DNA of 64,000 nt, from positions 2,480,001 to 2,544,000 of the forward strand of contig OZ255706.1 in assembly GCA_965277025.1 (NCBI GenBank). Reading direction: 5' to 3'. Below, in pieces: positions 28,827 through 38,453 of the stretch. Below the pieces are notes generated by a model. The model searched no databases and had not been told where the DNA came from. It saw only the letters and a program-made list of their open reading frames with translations. Source of the DNA: Methylomarinum sp965277025 (GTDB lineage: Bacteria; Pseudomonadota; Gammaproteobacteria; Methylococcales; Methylomonadaceae). Both the position numbers and the translations under genes were made by a program. Each line of letters begins with the position of its first letter. Positions within the stretch are counted from its first letter, which is position 1.

Positions 28827-28882
28827 CCCTCTTCCGCTTGCCTGAAAAGCAAAAAATGTCCATGTTCGGACCTTTTTTCAAG

Positions 28883-28919
28883 GTTACAGTTGCTTTCTCT
28901 ATTAACAAGCAACTGTAAC
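28883..28919. terminator. Long perfect hairpin after the pyr/cytochrome operon
   Basis: GTTACAGTTGCTT and AAGCAACTGTAAC pair over 13 bp with an 11-base loop. It lies 57 bases after the cytochrome stop. No T run follows, so it may be a protective or bidirectional structure rather than a classical terminator. Confidence 0.5.
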
Positions 28920-29536
28920 TGCGTTATCCTTGAGCTATGACAATATTCATGTATTCCGTTAGATTACGACATCATGAATTTTTGACTCCAATCTCTGTAC
29001 ATGACAAAAAATATTAAAAGCTAGCGTAGCTCGTTGAAATGTAATTAAATACCGCATTTTGTTTTAGCGAATATGAATAACGGGACATTACAAATCAACG
29101 AGCTGACCGTCATATTAACTGAGCACTTTCAATGGAACAAGGCAAGAATCGTTTGTTTTGTGGGTATGTTAATTGCTTTGATGGCAGTTAGCACGGTCAA
29201 TCTGGCCCAGCTCGCCGTATTCTTTCCCAGTCGGGCAAAAATTTCCTCACGATATCGACGGATGCAACGATTTTTCAGTGACCATTGGCTGGATTACAAT
29301 GAAGTCGCTCATTTCATCATGAAACTGTTTGGTTTCACTGATCAGGATTACTATCTGACGTTAGACAGGACGAATTGGAAGTGGGGTAAAACCAATATTA
29401 ATCTGCTGGTGCTTGCCGTGGTTTATCGGGGTGCCGCCATTCCGGTGTATTGGTTGTCTTTAAACAAGCGGGGCAACTCTAACGATCATCGCAAGAATTG
29501 CCACCCCGCATGATGAAATGTTGTAGAGTTCCTTGT

Positions 29537-29710
29537 GGAAGATGGCGGTTAAAGACTGCGCTTTACTTTGGAGCCTTAGAACCCGACTGCTAACGTAGCC
29601 TGCCATGGATGACTCGAACCCCGGATTGCTTCTTTAAGAGCGAATGTTAAAAGGGCCGTTGACGATTTACATCGCCCTCAGGCAGATCATCCAGGCAACC
29701 GCCACCTTCC
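29537..29710 (+). ncRNA. Candidate bridge RNA of the IS110 element
   Basis: GGAAGATGGCGGTT (29537-29550) pairs with AACCGCCACCTTCC (29697-29710) over 14 bp with one mismatch, enclosing 146 bases that contain further hairpins (for example CGAT-TTAC-ATCG within GGGC/GCCC). It fills the leader just before the transposase start at 29741. IS110 elements are known to encode a structured RNA in such leaders that guides target and donor recognition. GATCATC at 29685-29691 repeats the element's left terminus (29484-29490). The fold and guides are inferred by eye. Confidence 0.5.
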
Positions 29711-29740
29711 AGGCTCAATCATAGAGTAAAGGAGGAAAAA

Positions 29741-30961
29741 ATGGAACTCACTGCAATACACAAGCGAGTCATCGGGTTGGATGTTCACCAAAAGCAGATT
29801 ACCGCCTGCGCCATGGTTGAACAGGCCGAGGGTGGTATTCAGACAGAGCATCGGCAGTTTGGCGCATTCAAACGTGATCGACGTGCATTAGCCGATTGGG
29901 TGCAGTCTGTCGCACCGGATGAGGTGGTGATGGAACGCACCGGCATCTACTGGAAAAGCCCATATGCAGCTTTGGAACATGTGGGTATTTACGCCAGGGT
30001 CGTCAATGCCCGGCATGTGAAGAATGTGCCGGGACGCAAGACGGACATCGGCGACGCGCAATGGCTGGCGATGCTTTCCCGTGCCGGACTGCTGCGCGGT
30101 TCATTCGTGCCACCGGAAAAGATGCGGCAGTTACGCCTGATTTCACGTCAACGACAGAAGTTGGTGTCGATGCTGTCTGCTGAGAAGAACAGACTGCACA
30201 AGGTATTAACCGACGGCGGCATCCGGCTTGGCGTGGTGGTCAGCGATGTACATGGGCAATCCGCGCGCGCCATGGTTAACGCGCTGATTGAAGGACAGCC
30301 TGCGCATGATGTGTTGAAGCTGGCCAGCAATCGTCTCAAAGCGCCGCGCGCCGATATACTGGAGGCGCTGCAAGGTGAGTTGAGCGAGCACCATCGCTTC
30401 GTACTGAATGAACTGATGCAGCATATTCAGGATTTGGAAGCACGCATAGCCAGATTCGATGCACAACTGCTGGCCGGACTGGAGAAGGAGAAAACGGTTT
30501 TGCAATTGCTCCAGACTATTCCCGGTGTTGATTTGATTGGAGCAGCCATGCTACTTGTTGAGATCGGAACGGATATGACTGTCTTTGGCAGTGCGGATCG
30601 GCTGGCGTCATGGGTGGGCATATGCCCCGGCAACAACGAGTCTGCCGGCAAACGCAAATCAGGACGAACGCGAAAAGGAAACCCATATGTGCGTCGCCTG
30701 CTTTGCGAATGCGCCCATGCCGCCAGCCGAACCCGATCGGTTTTCCAGGCAAAATATACATCACTGGCGATTAGGCGAGGTCACCAACGCGCCATCATTG
30801 CGCTGGCTCACAAACTTTTGCGGACATGTTACTTCATGATTAGTCGCGGCGAGTATTTCCGGGATTCGACCATCGACTACGAAGAAATGGCTGTCAAACG
30901 CAATGCACCACGCTGGATCAGAGCGCTGATAAAATTCGGTTATATAACACAACCGGGGTAA
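29741..30961 (+). CDS. IS110-family transposase (DEDD recombinase)
   Basis: 406 residues, apparently intact, with a GGAGG ribosome site. The RuvC-like N-terminal domain has VIGLDVHQKQITAC, MERTGIYWKS, VVNARHVKNVPGRKTDIGDA and W at the expected places. The C-terminal transposase_20 region has LLQTIPGVDLIGAAMLL, WVGICPGNNESAGKRKSGR and GNPYVRRLLCECAHAA, with the conserved Ser. It acts with the leader RNA. Confidence 0.94.
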   Translation: MELTAIHKRVIGLDVHQKQITACAMVEQAEGGIQTEHRQFGAFKRDRRALADWVQSVAPDEVVMERTGIYWKSPYAALEHVGIYARVVNARHVKNVPGRKTDIGDAQWLAMLSRAGLLRGSFVPPEKMRQLRLISRQRQKLVSMLSAEKNRLHKVLTDGGIRLGVVVSDVHGQSARAMVNALIEGQPAHDVLKLASNRLKAPRADILEALQGELSEHHRFVLNELMQHIQDLEARIARFDAQLLAGLEKEKTVLQLLQTIPGVDLIGAAMLLVEIGTDMTVFGSADRLASWVGICPGNNESAGKRKSGRTRKGNPYVRRLLCECAHAASRTRSVFQAKYTSLAIRRGHQRAIIALAHKLLRTCYFMISRGEYFRDSTIDYEEMAVKRNAPRWIRALIKFGYITQPG

Positions 30962-31810
30962 GCCAGCTTACTTCATTGAATATGGATAAGCAGCCTTTTC
31001 ACGGCTGAGAACTCCTTGCGCTTTCGATATGGATCATTTCATGTTAATACGAAGGAACGTATAGCGCTGATGAAACGCTTTATTGCGCAGTTTGGCCGAC
31101 ATCACATCAAAGGTCTTTTGGCTGATCGGGAGTTTATTGGAGACGAATGGATGGGCTGGTTGTTTGAGCAAGAGATTCCCTTTTATATCCGTATTCGCAA
31201 CAACGCCAGGACAACCAATGCCCAAGGCCAGCGAATACGCGTAGAGCGTTTGTTTTATGGGCTTAAGCCGGGTAGCACACGACACCTCTCAACAGCGCGC
31301 TATTTGGGAAATTGTTCAATTTATCTCAGTGGGTTACGGCTGAGTGATGGTGAGTTATTAATCATCGTCTGTCAGCATTTGAACCCTGATGCGATTAAAA
31401 TTTATGGCTTGCGTTGGGATATCGAAACGCTTTTCGGCTGTTTAAAAGGACGGGGATTCAAACTTGAGGAAACGCGTGTAGTCGGTTATCTTCGGATCAA
31501 AAAATTGTTGGTACTTCCCGTTATTGCTTTCTGTTGGTCACATAAAGCAGGCGAATGGAAACATGATTGCGAGTTACCAATAAAAACCAAAACACATCAG
31601 CGGCTCGCGCAAAGCCTGTTTCGATATGGATTAGATTGTATCCGCTCAACGTTGTTTAATGTCTTATCTCAATCAAAAAGGATGATTAGAAAAGTGATTG
31701 CTCTTTTGCAACCCATACCTTTTGTCACTGGAATACATGAGACTCATTTGTCATAAGTTAATTTTTGTCATGTACAGAAACTCCAATAATAACTTTATAA
31801 AAGGTGTGTT

Positions 31811-32715
31811 ATGGCTAAAAGCTTTTTTACTCAAATTCTGGACTTGGCCGGTATCTCGTTACCCGACCCAAATACTCAACACGACGATCCTTCTAAATAC
31901 CGTTCATCGGCAACTGAAAGCCAAGCCCAATCAGCCAGTGGCCTCACACGAGTTGAGCAATATCTGCAAAAGAAAAACCCGCCATCCAAGAAGATGACCC
32001 GGGTTGAGCAATACCTGACCAAAAAGCAAGCTGCCATGGAGTCCGAAAAAAAGGCGCAAACCCCAGAAACAACGGTTGTGTCTGATGATAGTCAACTTAC
32101 TGGGGTAGCACGTTATCTGGCCAGAAAACAAGCCTCGCAACAGACTGTAACCACACAGAAAGAACCCGCACCCAGCAAACCGAAAACACGGGTTGAAAAA
32201 TATCTGGCGCAAAAACAAAGCCAACCCAAGCAAACATCTAAAAAAAACAGTCCGGATAAACCGGCAGCCAGTGTAAAAAAAACAGAACCTGGCGCCAGCG
32301 CACCAGCTACGGGCGTCGATAAATATCTGTCCCGTAAAAAAAGTGTCCCCGTCCCTGCACCCTCCAAAGAAATTGTGGAAACAGCCAAACCGGAGGAAAA
32401 ACCACCTGTTGAAGTAACAAAGGCAAAAAAACCGGCTGTAGCAACCGAATCTAAAGAAGAAACACCACAGAAAAACCAAAAGAACAGATTGCTCAGTCGA
32501 CTACTGCAGCCAGAAAAAGTACGTCCATTATTGATCATGCCGCAAATGCCGATCAATGTCAGGCAGCCACACAGAAAGGAACCCGTTGCAGACGTAAATC
32601 CAACCTGGAAATTCTGACAAAAACTATCAACAAACAAAAATATCGTTTTGCCGTTTGTCATCAGCACAACAATAGTGATTTCGTCCCTTTTGAGGAATTT
32701 ATCCAAAAAGATTAA
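31811..32715 (+). pseudogene. Lys/Pro-rich repeat protein with a zinc-binding-like tail, frameshifted
   Basis: I do not know a function. The first frame (to 32617) gives MAKSFFTQILDLAGISLPDP and then five copies of a ten-residue motif in disordered sequence: LTRVEQYLQK (45), MTRVEQYLTK (62), LTGVARYLAR (96), KTRVEKYLAQ (125) and ATGVDKYLSR (166). Near 32510 a run of five A precedes a shift. In the other frame the sequence continues DHAANADQCQAATQKGTRC and ends YRFAVCHQH...FVPFEEFIQKD, stop at 32713-32715. C...KGTRCRR...C-x-x-H resembles small zinc-binding DUF5763-like tails. One more A would restore a single protein of about 300 residues. The IS4 copy lies just upstream. Confidence 0.7.
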
Positions 32716-32780
32716 TGACTGATGTTACGCATTGATCTGAAGAATTGATTGACACAAGACAAATAAAGCCTCATCGGTAA

Positions 32781-32807
32781 GGTGGATTCGCCGTCAGGCA
32801 ATCCACC
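32781..32807. repeat. Hairpin repeat R3, copy b
   Basis: GGTGGATT and AATCCACC again form an 8-bp stem, with a loop different from the copy at 22081. It lies between the convergent repeat-protein and pilR genes. Confidence 0.5.
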
Positions 32808-32864
32808 ACCTATGCTAAATTGCTTGTCAAAAGTCTGGCTTCGCTAAGGCTGAGCTTTTGTTTT

Positions 32865-34203
32865 TTATTCCAATCCCAGTTTTTTCAACCGATATCGCAA
32901 AGAGCGGAAAGTCAGCCCCAAGTGTTTGGCAGCTGCCGTTTTATTCCAGCGGTTTTCCTCAAGAGCCTGGACTAAGGCCTGTTTTTCAATTTCTTCCAGA
33001 TAATCTTCCAGTGATTGAAGAGACGGATCGAAGGCATCTTTTTCCACCCGTTCTGTCCCGACCGGCAGATTGAGATCATCAACATCGATTCTGTTCCCTT
33101 CAAATAACGCCAGAGCACGTTCAAGGATATTTTCCAGCTCTCGTACATTCCCCGGAAAAGGGTAATGCCGCAAGGTCTCCAGTGCCTGTTCGCTAAAAAC
33201 CGGTGGCTCCAAACCATTATTTCTTGCCTGTTTTTCCAGTAAAAAAGTGGCTAACTGTTCAATATCCTCAGCCCGCTCCCGTAAAGGCGGCAACTCCAAT
33301 TCAATAACATTCAGGCGGTAATAAAGATCCTGACGAAAATCCCCTTCCTGCACCATTTTGCGTAAATCTTTATGCGTAGCGCTCAAAATACGCACATTGA
33401 CGGCAATTTCTTCATGCCCACCCACCGGGCGAATCTTTTTCTCCTGAATCGCCCGCAATAATTTGACCTGCAAAGACAGTGGCAAATCTGCTATCTCATC
33501 CAGAAACAATGTGCCACCATCGGCAGCTTGAAACAGGCCCTGTTTATCTGAAACCGCACCGGTAAAACTGCCTTTTTTATGGCCGAAAAATTCGCTCTCC
33601 ATCAATTCATGTGGAATGGAACCACAATTGACAGCGATAAACGCCTTTTCACTTTTAGGGCTTTGTTGATGAATCAGTCGGGCAACCAGCTCTTTCCCGG
33701 TGCCCGATTCGCCACTAATATAGACCGGCGCCTGGCTTCGAGCCAGCTTGTCAATTTTAGAACGAATCTGCCGCATCACCGCCGACTCTCCAAGCAAAAT
33801 ATGCCGCATACGCCTGTCTTTAGTCCGCTGAACCGGAGCCGAAAGCTGTAATGCATTTTCCACCAACTGCCTTAATGCAGCCAAGTCCACTGGCTTGGAC
33901 AAAAAATCAAATGCCCCCTTGCTTCATCGCTTTTACTGCAATATCCATGCTGCCATATGCGGTAATCACCGCCACCGGCAATTGTTCCCTGTTATCCTGG
34001 ATATATTTGACCAACTCCAAGCCATCACCATCCGGTAATTTCATATCGGTTAAACACAAATCAAATGATTCTTTATCCAACAGACTTTTCGCTGCTGCAA
34101 GTGATTCTGCGCAACACGTCTCAATTCCCATTCGGGATAAGGTGATATCCAGCAGTTCCCGAATATCCGGTTCATCATCTACAATCAGGGTCAGTTTTTT
34201 CAT
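32865..34203 (-). pseudogene. pilR: Sigma54-dependent response regulator PilR, frameshifted
   Basis: The receiver part (34203-33907) has IVDDEPDIRELL and the phospho-acceptor in LCLTDMKLPDGDG, and stops after AMKQGGI. The AAA+ and DNA-binding part (to 32865) resumes as FDFLSKPVDLAALRQL with Walker A GESGTGKE, the sigma54 contact GSFTGA, Walker B GGTLFLDEI and a Fis-type helix-turn-helix (NKTAAAKHLGLTFRSLRYRL). The break is in a GGGGG run; four G would give KQGAFDFLSKPVD, the normal PilR sequence of about 445 residues. PilR drives pilin transcription. It lies directly after pilS. Confidence 0.87.
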
Positions 34204-35822
34204 ACAGCCAGTATGGGTTGCTCCGCATTAGGCACGCTCAATACGAAATCGTTTTTGTCATAGCGATAAGTATAGTGCAACTTGGCGCGGTTAAGCGCGG
34301 CCAATTCCCGGCAAATGTAAAGCCCCAACCCGGTGCCGCTGGTTGATGTGGTAAAAAACGGCTCAAACAAATGCTGCCTGTCATCCGCATTTATCTCAGC
34401 GCCTTCGTTCATGACATGAATATGAACCAGATTTTGTTCTAATTCTACTTCGATAACAATATTTGGATCAGTCTGATCGCCATGCTTTAACGCATTGTTG
34501 CAAAGGTTCTGCAAGATTTGCCGTAAATGACCTTCATCTATTTCGATTTTAACCGCCTCATCAGTCATTATAATTTGAATAATATTGCTCAGACCATGCT
34601 CTTCCTGCCATTGCTGGCTGAAACTGTTCAGCCAGCCAGCCAGAGAAATCACACTTTTTTGACTGGTGTTACGACGGGACAAATGTAACATGGACTCGAT
34701 AATGCCATTGACCCGCTGACTATGGGCATGAATAATTTCCGTCAATCGCTTATCCTGCGGCGATAATTCTTGCGCTTCTGACAACAGTTGTACTGCATGG
34801 CTGATCGCCCCTAAAGGATTACGGATCTCATGCGCCATACTGGCCGTCAAACGTCCTAACGATGCCAGTTTGCTTTGCTGCAAACGCTGATTATAAAGGG
34901 CGATATCTTCAAGGATAAGCATATATAAAACAGTACCCGCCATTTTCAATGCTAATAACCGTATTTGCACTTCCTGCCCATTGGTCAATGTAACAATACA
35001 AAAATCCGCACCAGGATCATTCAACCATTGCAGTAGCGATCTTTGCAATGATTCATCCAGATCGGCCAACTTTTTTGGCGAGCCTTCGTAGTCCAATAAT
35101 TTTAACGCTGCCTGATTGGATAATTGAATATTCATTTTTTCATCGATAATCAAAATACCACTTTGCATATATTGGATAATATGCTGATTCAACTCCTCAA
35201 GTTGGACGATCGTCTTTTGTTGTTCATGTGCTAATTGTTCAGATTTCTCTGTACGCTGTGCCATCACCACCGCTAATAAGGCAATGGTAAAATACGAGGC
35301 ACCCAGCATGCCCGAATAAGTCAGGCTGGATGTCGATGCATTATTGTTTAAAATAGCGTAGACCTGTTCGGATAACACGGCCAGACTGGCCAACGCCGCA
35401 AATAAAAAGGCGCACCGCCCCCCCACCAGCATGCCACCCGCTGCGATAGAGATAACCAGTAAAATGCCAATACCACTGTTAATCCCACCACAGGCGTGCA
35501 TCAATAAAGTCAAACAGACGATATCAATAAATATTGCCAGCTGAGCCTGCGCCGTATAAGCAAGCAAAGGCCAAACAATCAGAAGTCCTGACAATAAAAC
35601 CAGGATTAAATAGGAGCCACCAGCGATAAAAAACAATTCTTTATCCAGGTTACTCAATCCTGAAAATGAATTGTCGCTGAAATACAAAGCAACAAACAGC
35701 CCGGTAACCAGTAAACGATAGCTGAAAAATATTTTCAGTAATGTCCAGGCTTGCGCAGTTGGAATACTGTAATTTTTTGAAAACGGACAAGGGTAAAGTT
35801 TCTGCGACGAATCAGAATGCAT
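34200..35822 (-). CDS. pilS: Sensor histidine kinase PilS
   Basis: 540 residues from ATG 35822; an open frame reaches further upstream but only into repeat R2b. Six membrane segments lie between about 30 and 190, then a PAS-like region (about 225-325). The histidine box is SMAHEIRNPLGAISHAV, the N box NLCNNALKHGD and the G box SGTGLGLYICRELA. It phosphorylates PilR to control type IV pili. Its end overlaps pilR by four bases. Confidence 0.9.
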   Translation of the reverse strand: MHSDSSQKLYPCPFSKNYSIPTAQAWTLLKIFFSYRLLVTGLFVALYFSDNSFSGLSNLDKELFFIAGGSYLILVLLSGLLIVWPLLAYTAQAQLAIFIDIVCLTLLMHACGGINSGIGILLVISIAAGGMLVGGRCAFLFAALASLAVLSEQVYAILNNNASTSSLTYSGMLGASYFTIALLAVVMAQRTEKSEQLAHEQQKTIVQLEELNQHIIQYMQSGILIIDEKMNIQLSNQAALKLLDYEGSPKKLADLDESLQRSLLQWLNDPGADFCIVTLTNGQEVQIRLLALKMAGTVLYMLILEDIALYNQRLQQSKLASLGRLTASMAHEIRNPLGAISHAVQLLSEAQELSPQDKRLTEIIHAHSQRVNGIIESMLHLSRRNTSQKSVISLAGWLNSFSQQWQEEHGLSNIIQIIMTDEAVKIEIDEGHLRQILQNLCNNALKHGDQTDPNIVIEVELEQNLVHIHVMNEGAEINADDRQHLFEPFFTTSTSGTGLGLYICRELAALNRAKLHYTYRYDKNDFVLSVPNAEQPILAV

Positions 35823-35874
35823 ACAAGGGTCTTGTTTTATTATGTTTGAACGAGAATAATAGCCGTATATTGTT

Positions 35875-36031
35875 TTAGGAAACGCTGAACAAATCATCCA
35901 TGATTTGTCAGCGGACGCACAGTGGAAATGTGATTTCCACTGTGCTCACAAAATCAATAGCTTGTAGCTGTCGATTTTAACGACACATCCCTGTGTCGCA
36001 AGGAATCACGAAAAAATCAGCGATTCCTTAA
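35875..36031. repeat. R2 repeat, copy b
   Basis: About 157 bp, inverted relative to copy a. It begins TTAGGAAACGCTGAACAAAT and ends ATCAGCGATTCCTTAAG-like. GTGGAAATGTGATTTCCAC is a central palindrome. It lies between the divergent pilS and sucC genes and overlaps a spurious pilS extension. Confidence 0.7.
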
Positions 36032-36082
36032 GCATAGCATTATCTTGTTATCCAAGCGGCTAAAAACCAAACCGGAGTTTTA

Positions 36083-37255
36083 ATGAACATTCACGAATAC
36101 CAGGCGAAACAGTTATTCCGCGAGTTTGCCATTCCCGTACCAGAAGGTGGCCTTGCCACTTCCCCCAAACAAGCCCAGGATACCGCCCAACATTTAGGTG
36201 GCAATGGCTGGGTCATCAAAGCACAAGTACATGCCGGCGCACGTGGCAAGGCCGGTGGCGTCAAATTCGCCAAAACGCCGGAAGAAGCAGCCGAACAAGC
36301 TGAACAAATGCTTGGTAGCCGACTGGTGACACACCAAACGGGTAAAGAAGGTTTACCCGTCAACCATGTACTGGTGGAAAAAACCACCGCTATTAAATCA
36401 GAGTTTTATTTGAGCCTGCTGATTGATCGCAGCGACGAGAAACTGCTGTTTGTCGCATCGATAGCAGGGGGTATGGATATCGAAGCGGTTGCAAGTCAAT
36501 CTCCTGATAAAATCGTCGAAACGCAAATTCACCCCGCCAGCGGCTTGCAACCTTACCAATGCCGAAAAATAGCCAAAGCCCTGGGACTGTTAAAAGGTGA
36601 GCAAGGCAAACAACTGGCCCGTATCATGCGAGGGATGGTCGACCTATTTTTGAGTAAGGACGCCAGCCAGATTGAAATCAACCCACTGGTGGAAACCGAA
36701 GACGGGCAAATTCTGGCATTAGATGCCAAAATCAATTTTGATGACAATGCCGTCCCACTACATGCCGATATCGTCGCCATGCGAGATCTGGAACAAGAAG
36801 ATGCCAAGGAATGTAAGGCGAAACAATTCGATTTGAGCTATGTCACGCTGGAAGGCAATATCGGTTGTATGGTTAACGGCGCAGGGCTGGCCATGGCGAC
36901 CATGGACCTGATTAAACTGGAAGGTGGTCAACCCGCCAATTTTCTTGATGTCGGCGGTGGCACTGATGCCAGAAAAGTTGCTGAAGCCTTTAAATTGATT
37001 CTGTCGGATGAGAACGTCAAAGCCGTACTGGTCAATATCTTCGGCGGTATCGTACAATGTAATATCATCGCCGAAGGCATTATCGCCGCGGCAAAAGAAC
37101 TAAACCTTGACCTTCCTGTCGTAGTTCGCCTGGAAGGCACAAACGCGGCCGAAGGCTTGAAATTACTGGAGGAATCCGGTTTGGGCCTGACTGTATCCGA
37201 GGATTTGAACCATGCCGCCGAACAGGTTGTGGCATTGGCCGGAGGGAACTCATGA
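36083..37255 (+). CDS. sucC: Succinyl-CoA synthetase beta subunit
   Basis: 390 residues, close to the E. coli length. It starts MNIHEYQAKQLFREFAIPVP, has the ATP-grasp segment GARGKAGGVK, INPLVETEDGQILALDAK and the CoA-ligase motif NIFGGIVQCNIIAEGI. With SucD it converts succinyl-CoA to succinate with ATP formation in the TCA cycle. GGAG precedes the start. It overlaps sucD by four bases. Confidence 0.96.
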   Translation: MNIHEYQAKQLFREFAIPVPEGGLATSPKQAQDTAQHLGGNGWVIKAQVHAGARGKAGGVKFAKTPEEAAEQAEQMLGSRLVTHQTGKEGLPVNHVLVEKTTAIKSEFYLSLLIDRSDEKLLFVASIAGGMDIEAVASQSPDKIVETQIHPASGLQPYQCRKIAKALGLLKGEQGKQLARIMRGMVDLFLSKDASQIEINPLVETEDGQILALDAKINFDDNAVPLHADIVAMRDLEQEDAKECKAKQFDLSYVTLEGNIGCMVNGAGLAMATMDLIKLEGGQPANFLDVGGGTDARKVAEAFKLILSDENVKAVLVNIFGGIVQCNIIAEGIIAAAKELNLDLPVVVRLEGTNAAEGLKLLEESGLGLTVSEDLNHAAEQVVALAGGNS

Positions 37256-38118
37256 GCATTCTGATCGATAAAAATACCAAAGTTATTTGCCAGGGTTTTA
37301 CCGGTAAACAAGGCACGTTTCATTCCGAACAAATGCTGGATTATGGCACCCAACTGGTTGGTGGCGTAACGCCTGGGAGAGGTGCTCAACATCATCTTGG
37401 TCAGCCTGTTTTCGATACCGTCGAAGAAGCTGTTAAAGCAACTGATGCAAATGCCAGTGTTATTTATGTTCCGCCTTTCTTCGCTGCTGACGCCATTTTA
37501 GAAGCTGTCGATGCAGGCATCGAATTGATTGTCTGCATCACCGAAGGTATTCCTGTCTTGCATATGTTAAAAGTCAAAGCCGCCATGCAAGGAACAGATG
37601 CTCTGTTAATCGGGCCAAACTGCCCCGGTGTGATTACGCCAGGTGAATGCAAAATTGGTATCATGCCGGCGCATATCCATCGCCCCGGTAAGGTTGGTAT
37701 CGTTTCCCGTTCCGGCACATTAACCTACGAGGCTGTGTTCCAAACCACCCAACAGGATTTGGGACAATCAACCTGTGTAGGTATCGGTGGCGATCCTTTA
37801 CACGGCATGACCTTCATCGATGTCCTCAGTCGTTTCCAGGATGACCCAAAAACTCAGGGTATCATCATGGTTGGCGAAATTGGCGGCAGCGAAGAAGAAG
37901 AAGCGGCCGAATACATCAAAGCCAATGTCACCAAACCAGTCGTTGCCTATATTACCGGTCGCACAGCTCCTCCTGGAAAACGGATGGGGCATGCGGGTGC
38001 AATTGTTACCGGTGACAAAGGTACAGCCAGCAGCAAAGTCAATGCGCTTAAAAATGCCGGTGTCGAAGTGGTCGATTCTCCAGCAGACCTCGGCGTTGCC
38101 ATTGTCGATTACTTGTAA
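37252..38118 (+). CDS. sucD: Succinyl-CoA synthetase alpha subunit
   Basis: 288 residues very close to E. coli SucD: MSILIDKNTKVICQGFTGKQ, IGPNCPGVITPGECKIGI, SRSGTLTYEAVFQTT and the phosphohistidine loop GKRMGHAGAIV. It carries the CoA-binding domain and the phosphorylated His. Confidence 0.97.
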   Translation: MSILIDKNTKVICQGFTGKQGTFHSEQMLDYGTQLVGGVTPGRGAQHHLGQPVFDTVEEAVKATDANASVIYVPPFFAADAILEAVDAGIELIVCITEGIPVLHMLKVKAAMQGTDALLIGPNCPGVITPGECKIGIMPAHIHRPGKVGIVSRSGTLTYEAVFQTTQQDLGQSTCVGIGGDPLHGMTFIDVLSRFQDDPKTQGIIMVGEIGGSEEEEAAEYIKANVTKPVVAYITGRTAPPGKRMGHAGAIVTGDKGTASSKVNALKNAGVEVVDSPADLGVAIVDYL

Positions 38119-38168
38119 ACACAACTAAAACGTAAGCCACAAAACTTTGTGAGATTTTGTCCGGTGCC

Positions 38169-38334
38169 TAGGAGGTTGTCGGGTTATGGGGTTCGTAACG
38201 AGACGAGTGGGAAATCGAGTGGATTTTTTTGCTCTTTTGAGGCGCATAGTGGCGCTACGCAACGAAAAAGAGCGGAAAAATACGCCGATTTCCCGCTGCC
38301 GCAGTAGAATCATCCATAATCCGACTGCCTCCTA
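38169..38334. repeat. MITE-like repeat M2
   Basis: 166 bp with inverted ends TAGGAGGTTGTCGGGTTATG and the complement of TAGGAGGCAGTCGGATTATG. TA lies at both outer ends. The centre TTTGAGGCGCATAGTGGCGC is shared with M1. It lies after sucD and is noncoding. Confidence 0.8.
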
Positions 38335-38350
38335 GACCGCTTTGAAGTAG

Positions 38351-38376
38351 CGAACAAATCAGGGATGATTTGTTCG
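38351..38376. terminator. Hairpin related to the R2 core
   Basis: CGAACAAATCA and TGATTTGTTCG form an 11-bp perfect stem with loop GGGA, between M2 and vapB. The same ACAAATCA/TGATTTGT arms occur inside all R2 repeats. It may terminate sucCD transcription. Confidence 0.4.
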
Positions 38377-38453
38377 ACATTTTGCTTTGTTGCCTTGTCA
38401 GGTTTCAACCCCCATGTTACTGTGTATAATTTAGAGTAATATACACATAAAAC

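Larger units (their letters stand above)
29483..31044 (+). mobile_element. IS110-family element inserted in IS4 copy A
   Basis: Comparison with the intact IS4 sequence places the element between two copies of TAA (29480-29482 and 31045-31047), so it is about 1562 bp, uncertain by three bases. There are no terminal inverted repeats, as in the IS110 group. A long leader (about 258 bp) precedes the gene and only about 83 bp follow. GATCAT occurs near both ends (29484 and 31032). Confidence 0.88.
29073..31756 (+). pseudogene. IS4-family transposase, interrupted by IS110
   Basis: The N-terminal part (29073-29482) ends LNKRGNS and the remainder resumes at about 31045 with TKERIALMKRFIAQF. It has the IS4 signature Y-x2-R-x3-E-x6-K in YGLRWDIETLFGCLK; an intact copy is at 43981-45099. 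Confidence 0.9.
28993..31779 (+). mobile_element. IS4-family element copy A, interrupted by IS110
   Basis: The left end is CTCTGTACATGACAAAAA and the right end its complement with one change at the outermost base. ACTCCAAT is duplicated on both sides (28985-28992 and 31780-31787). It inserted about 30 bp before the ATG of the repeat protein at 31811, leaving that gene's ribosome site but removing its upstream promoter region. The transposase is split by the IS110 element at 29483-31044. Confidence 0.88.

Noticed and set aside
32865..33902. Stand-alone sigma54 activator without receiver
   Set aside because: The receiver domain is present just upstream in another frame and a single-base change joins them into normal PilR.
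35823..35897. N-terminal extension of PilS
   Set aside because: It lies in repeat R2b, and the normal sensor start fits ATG 35822.
36900..37255. sucCD as malate thiokinase (mtkAB) of the serine cycle
   Set aside because: Both subunits resemble E. coli SucC and SucD closely, and no serine-cycle genes are adjacent.
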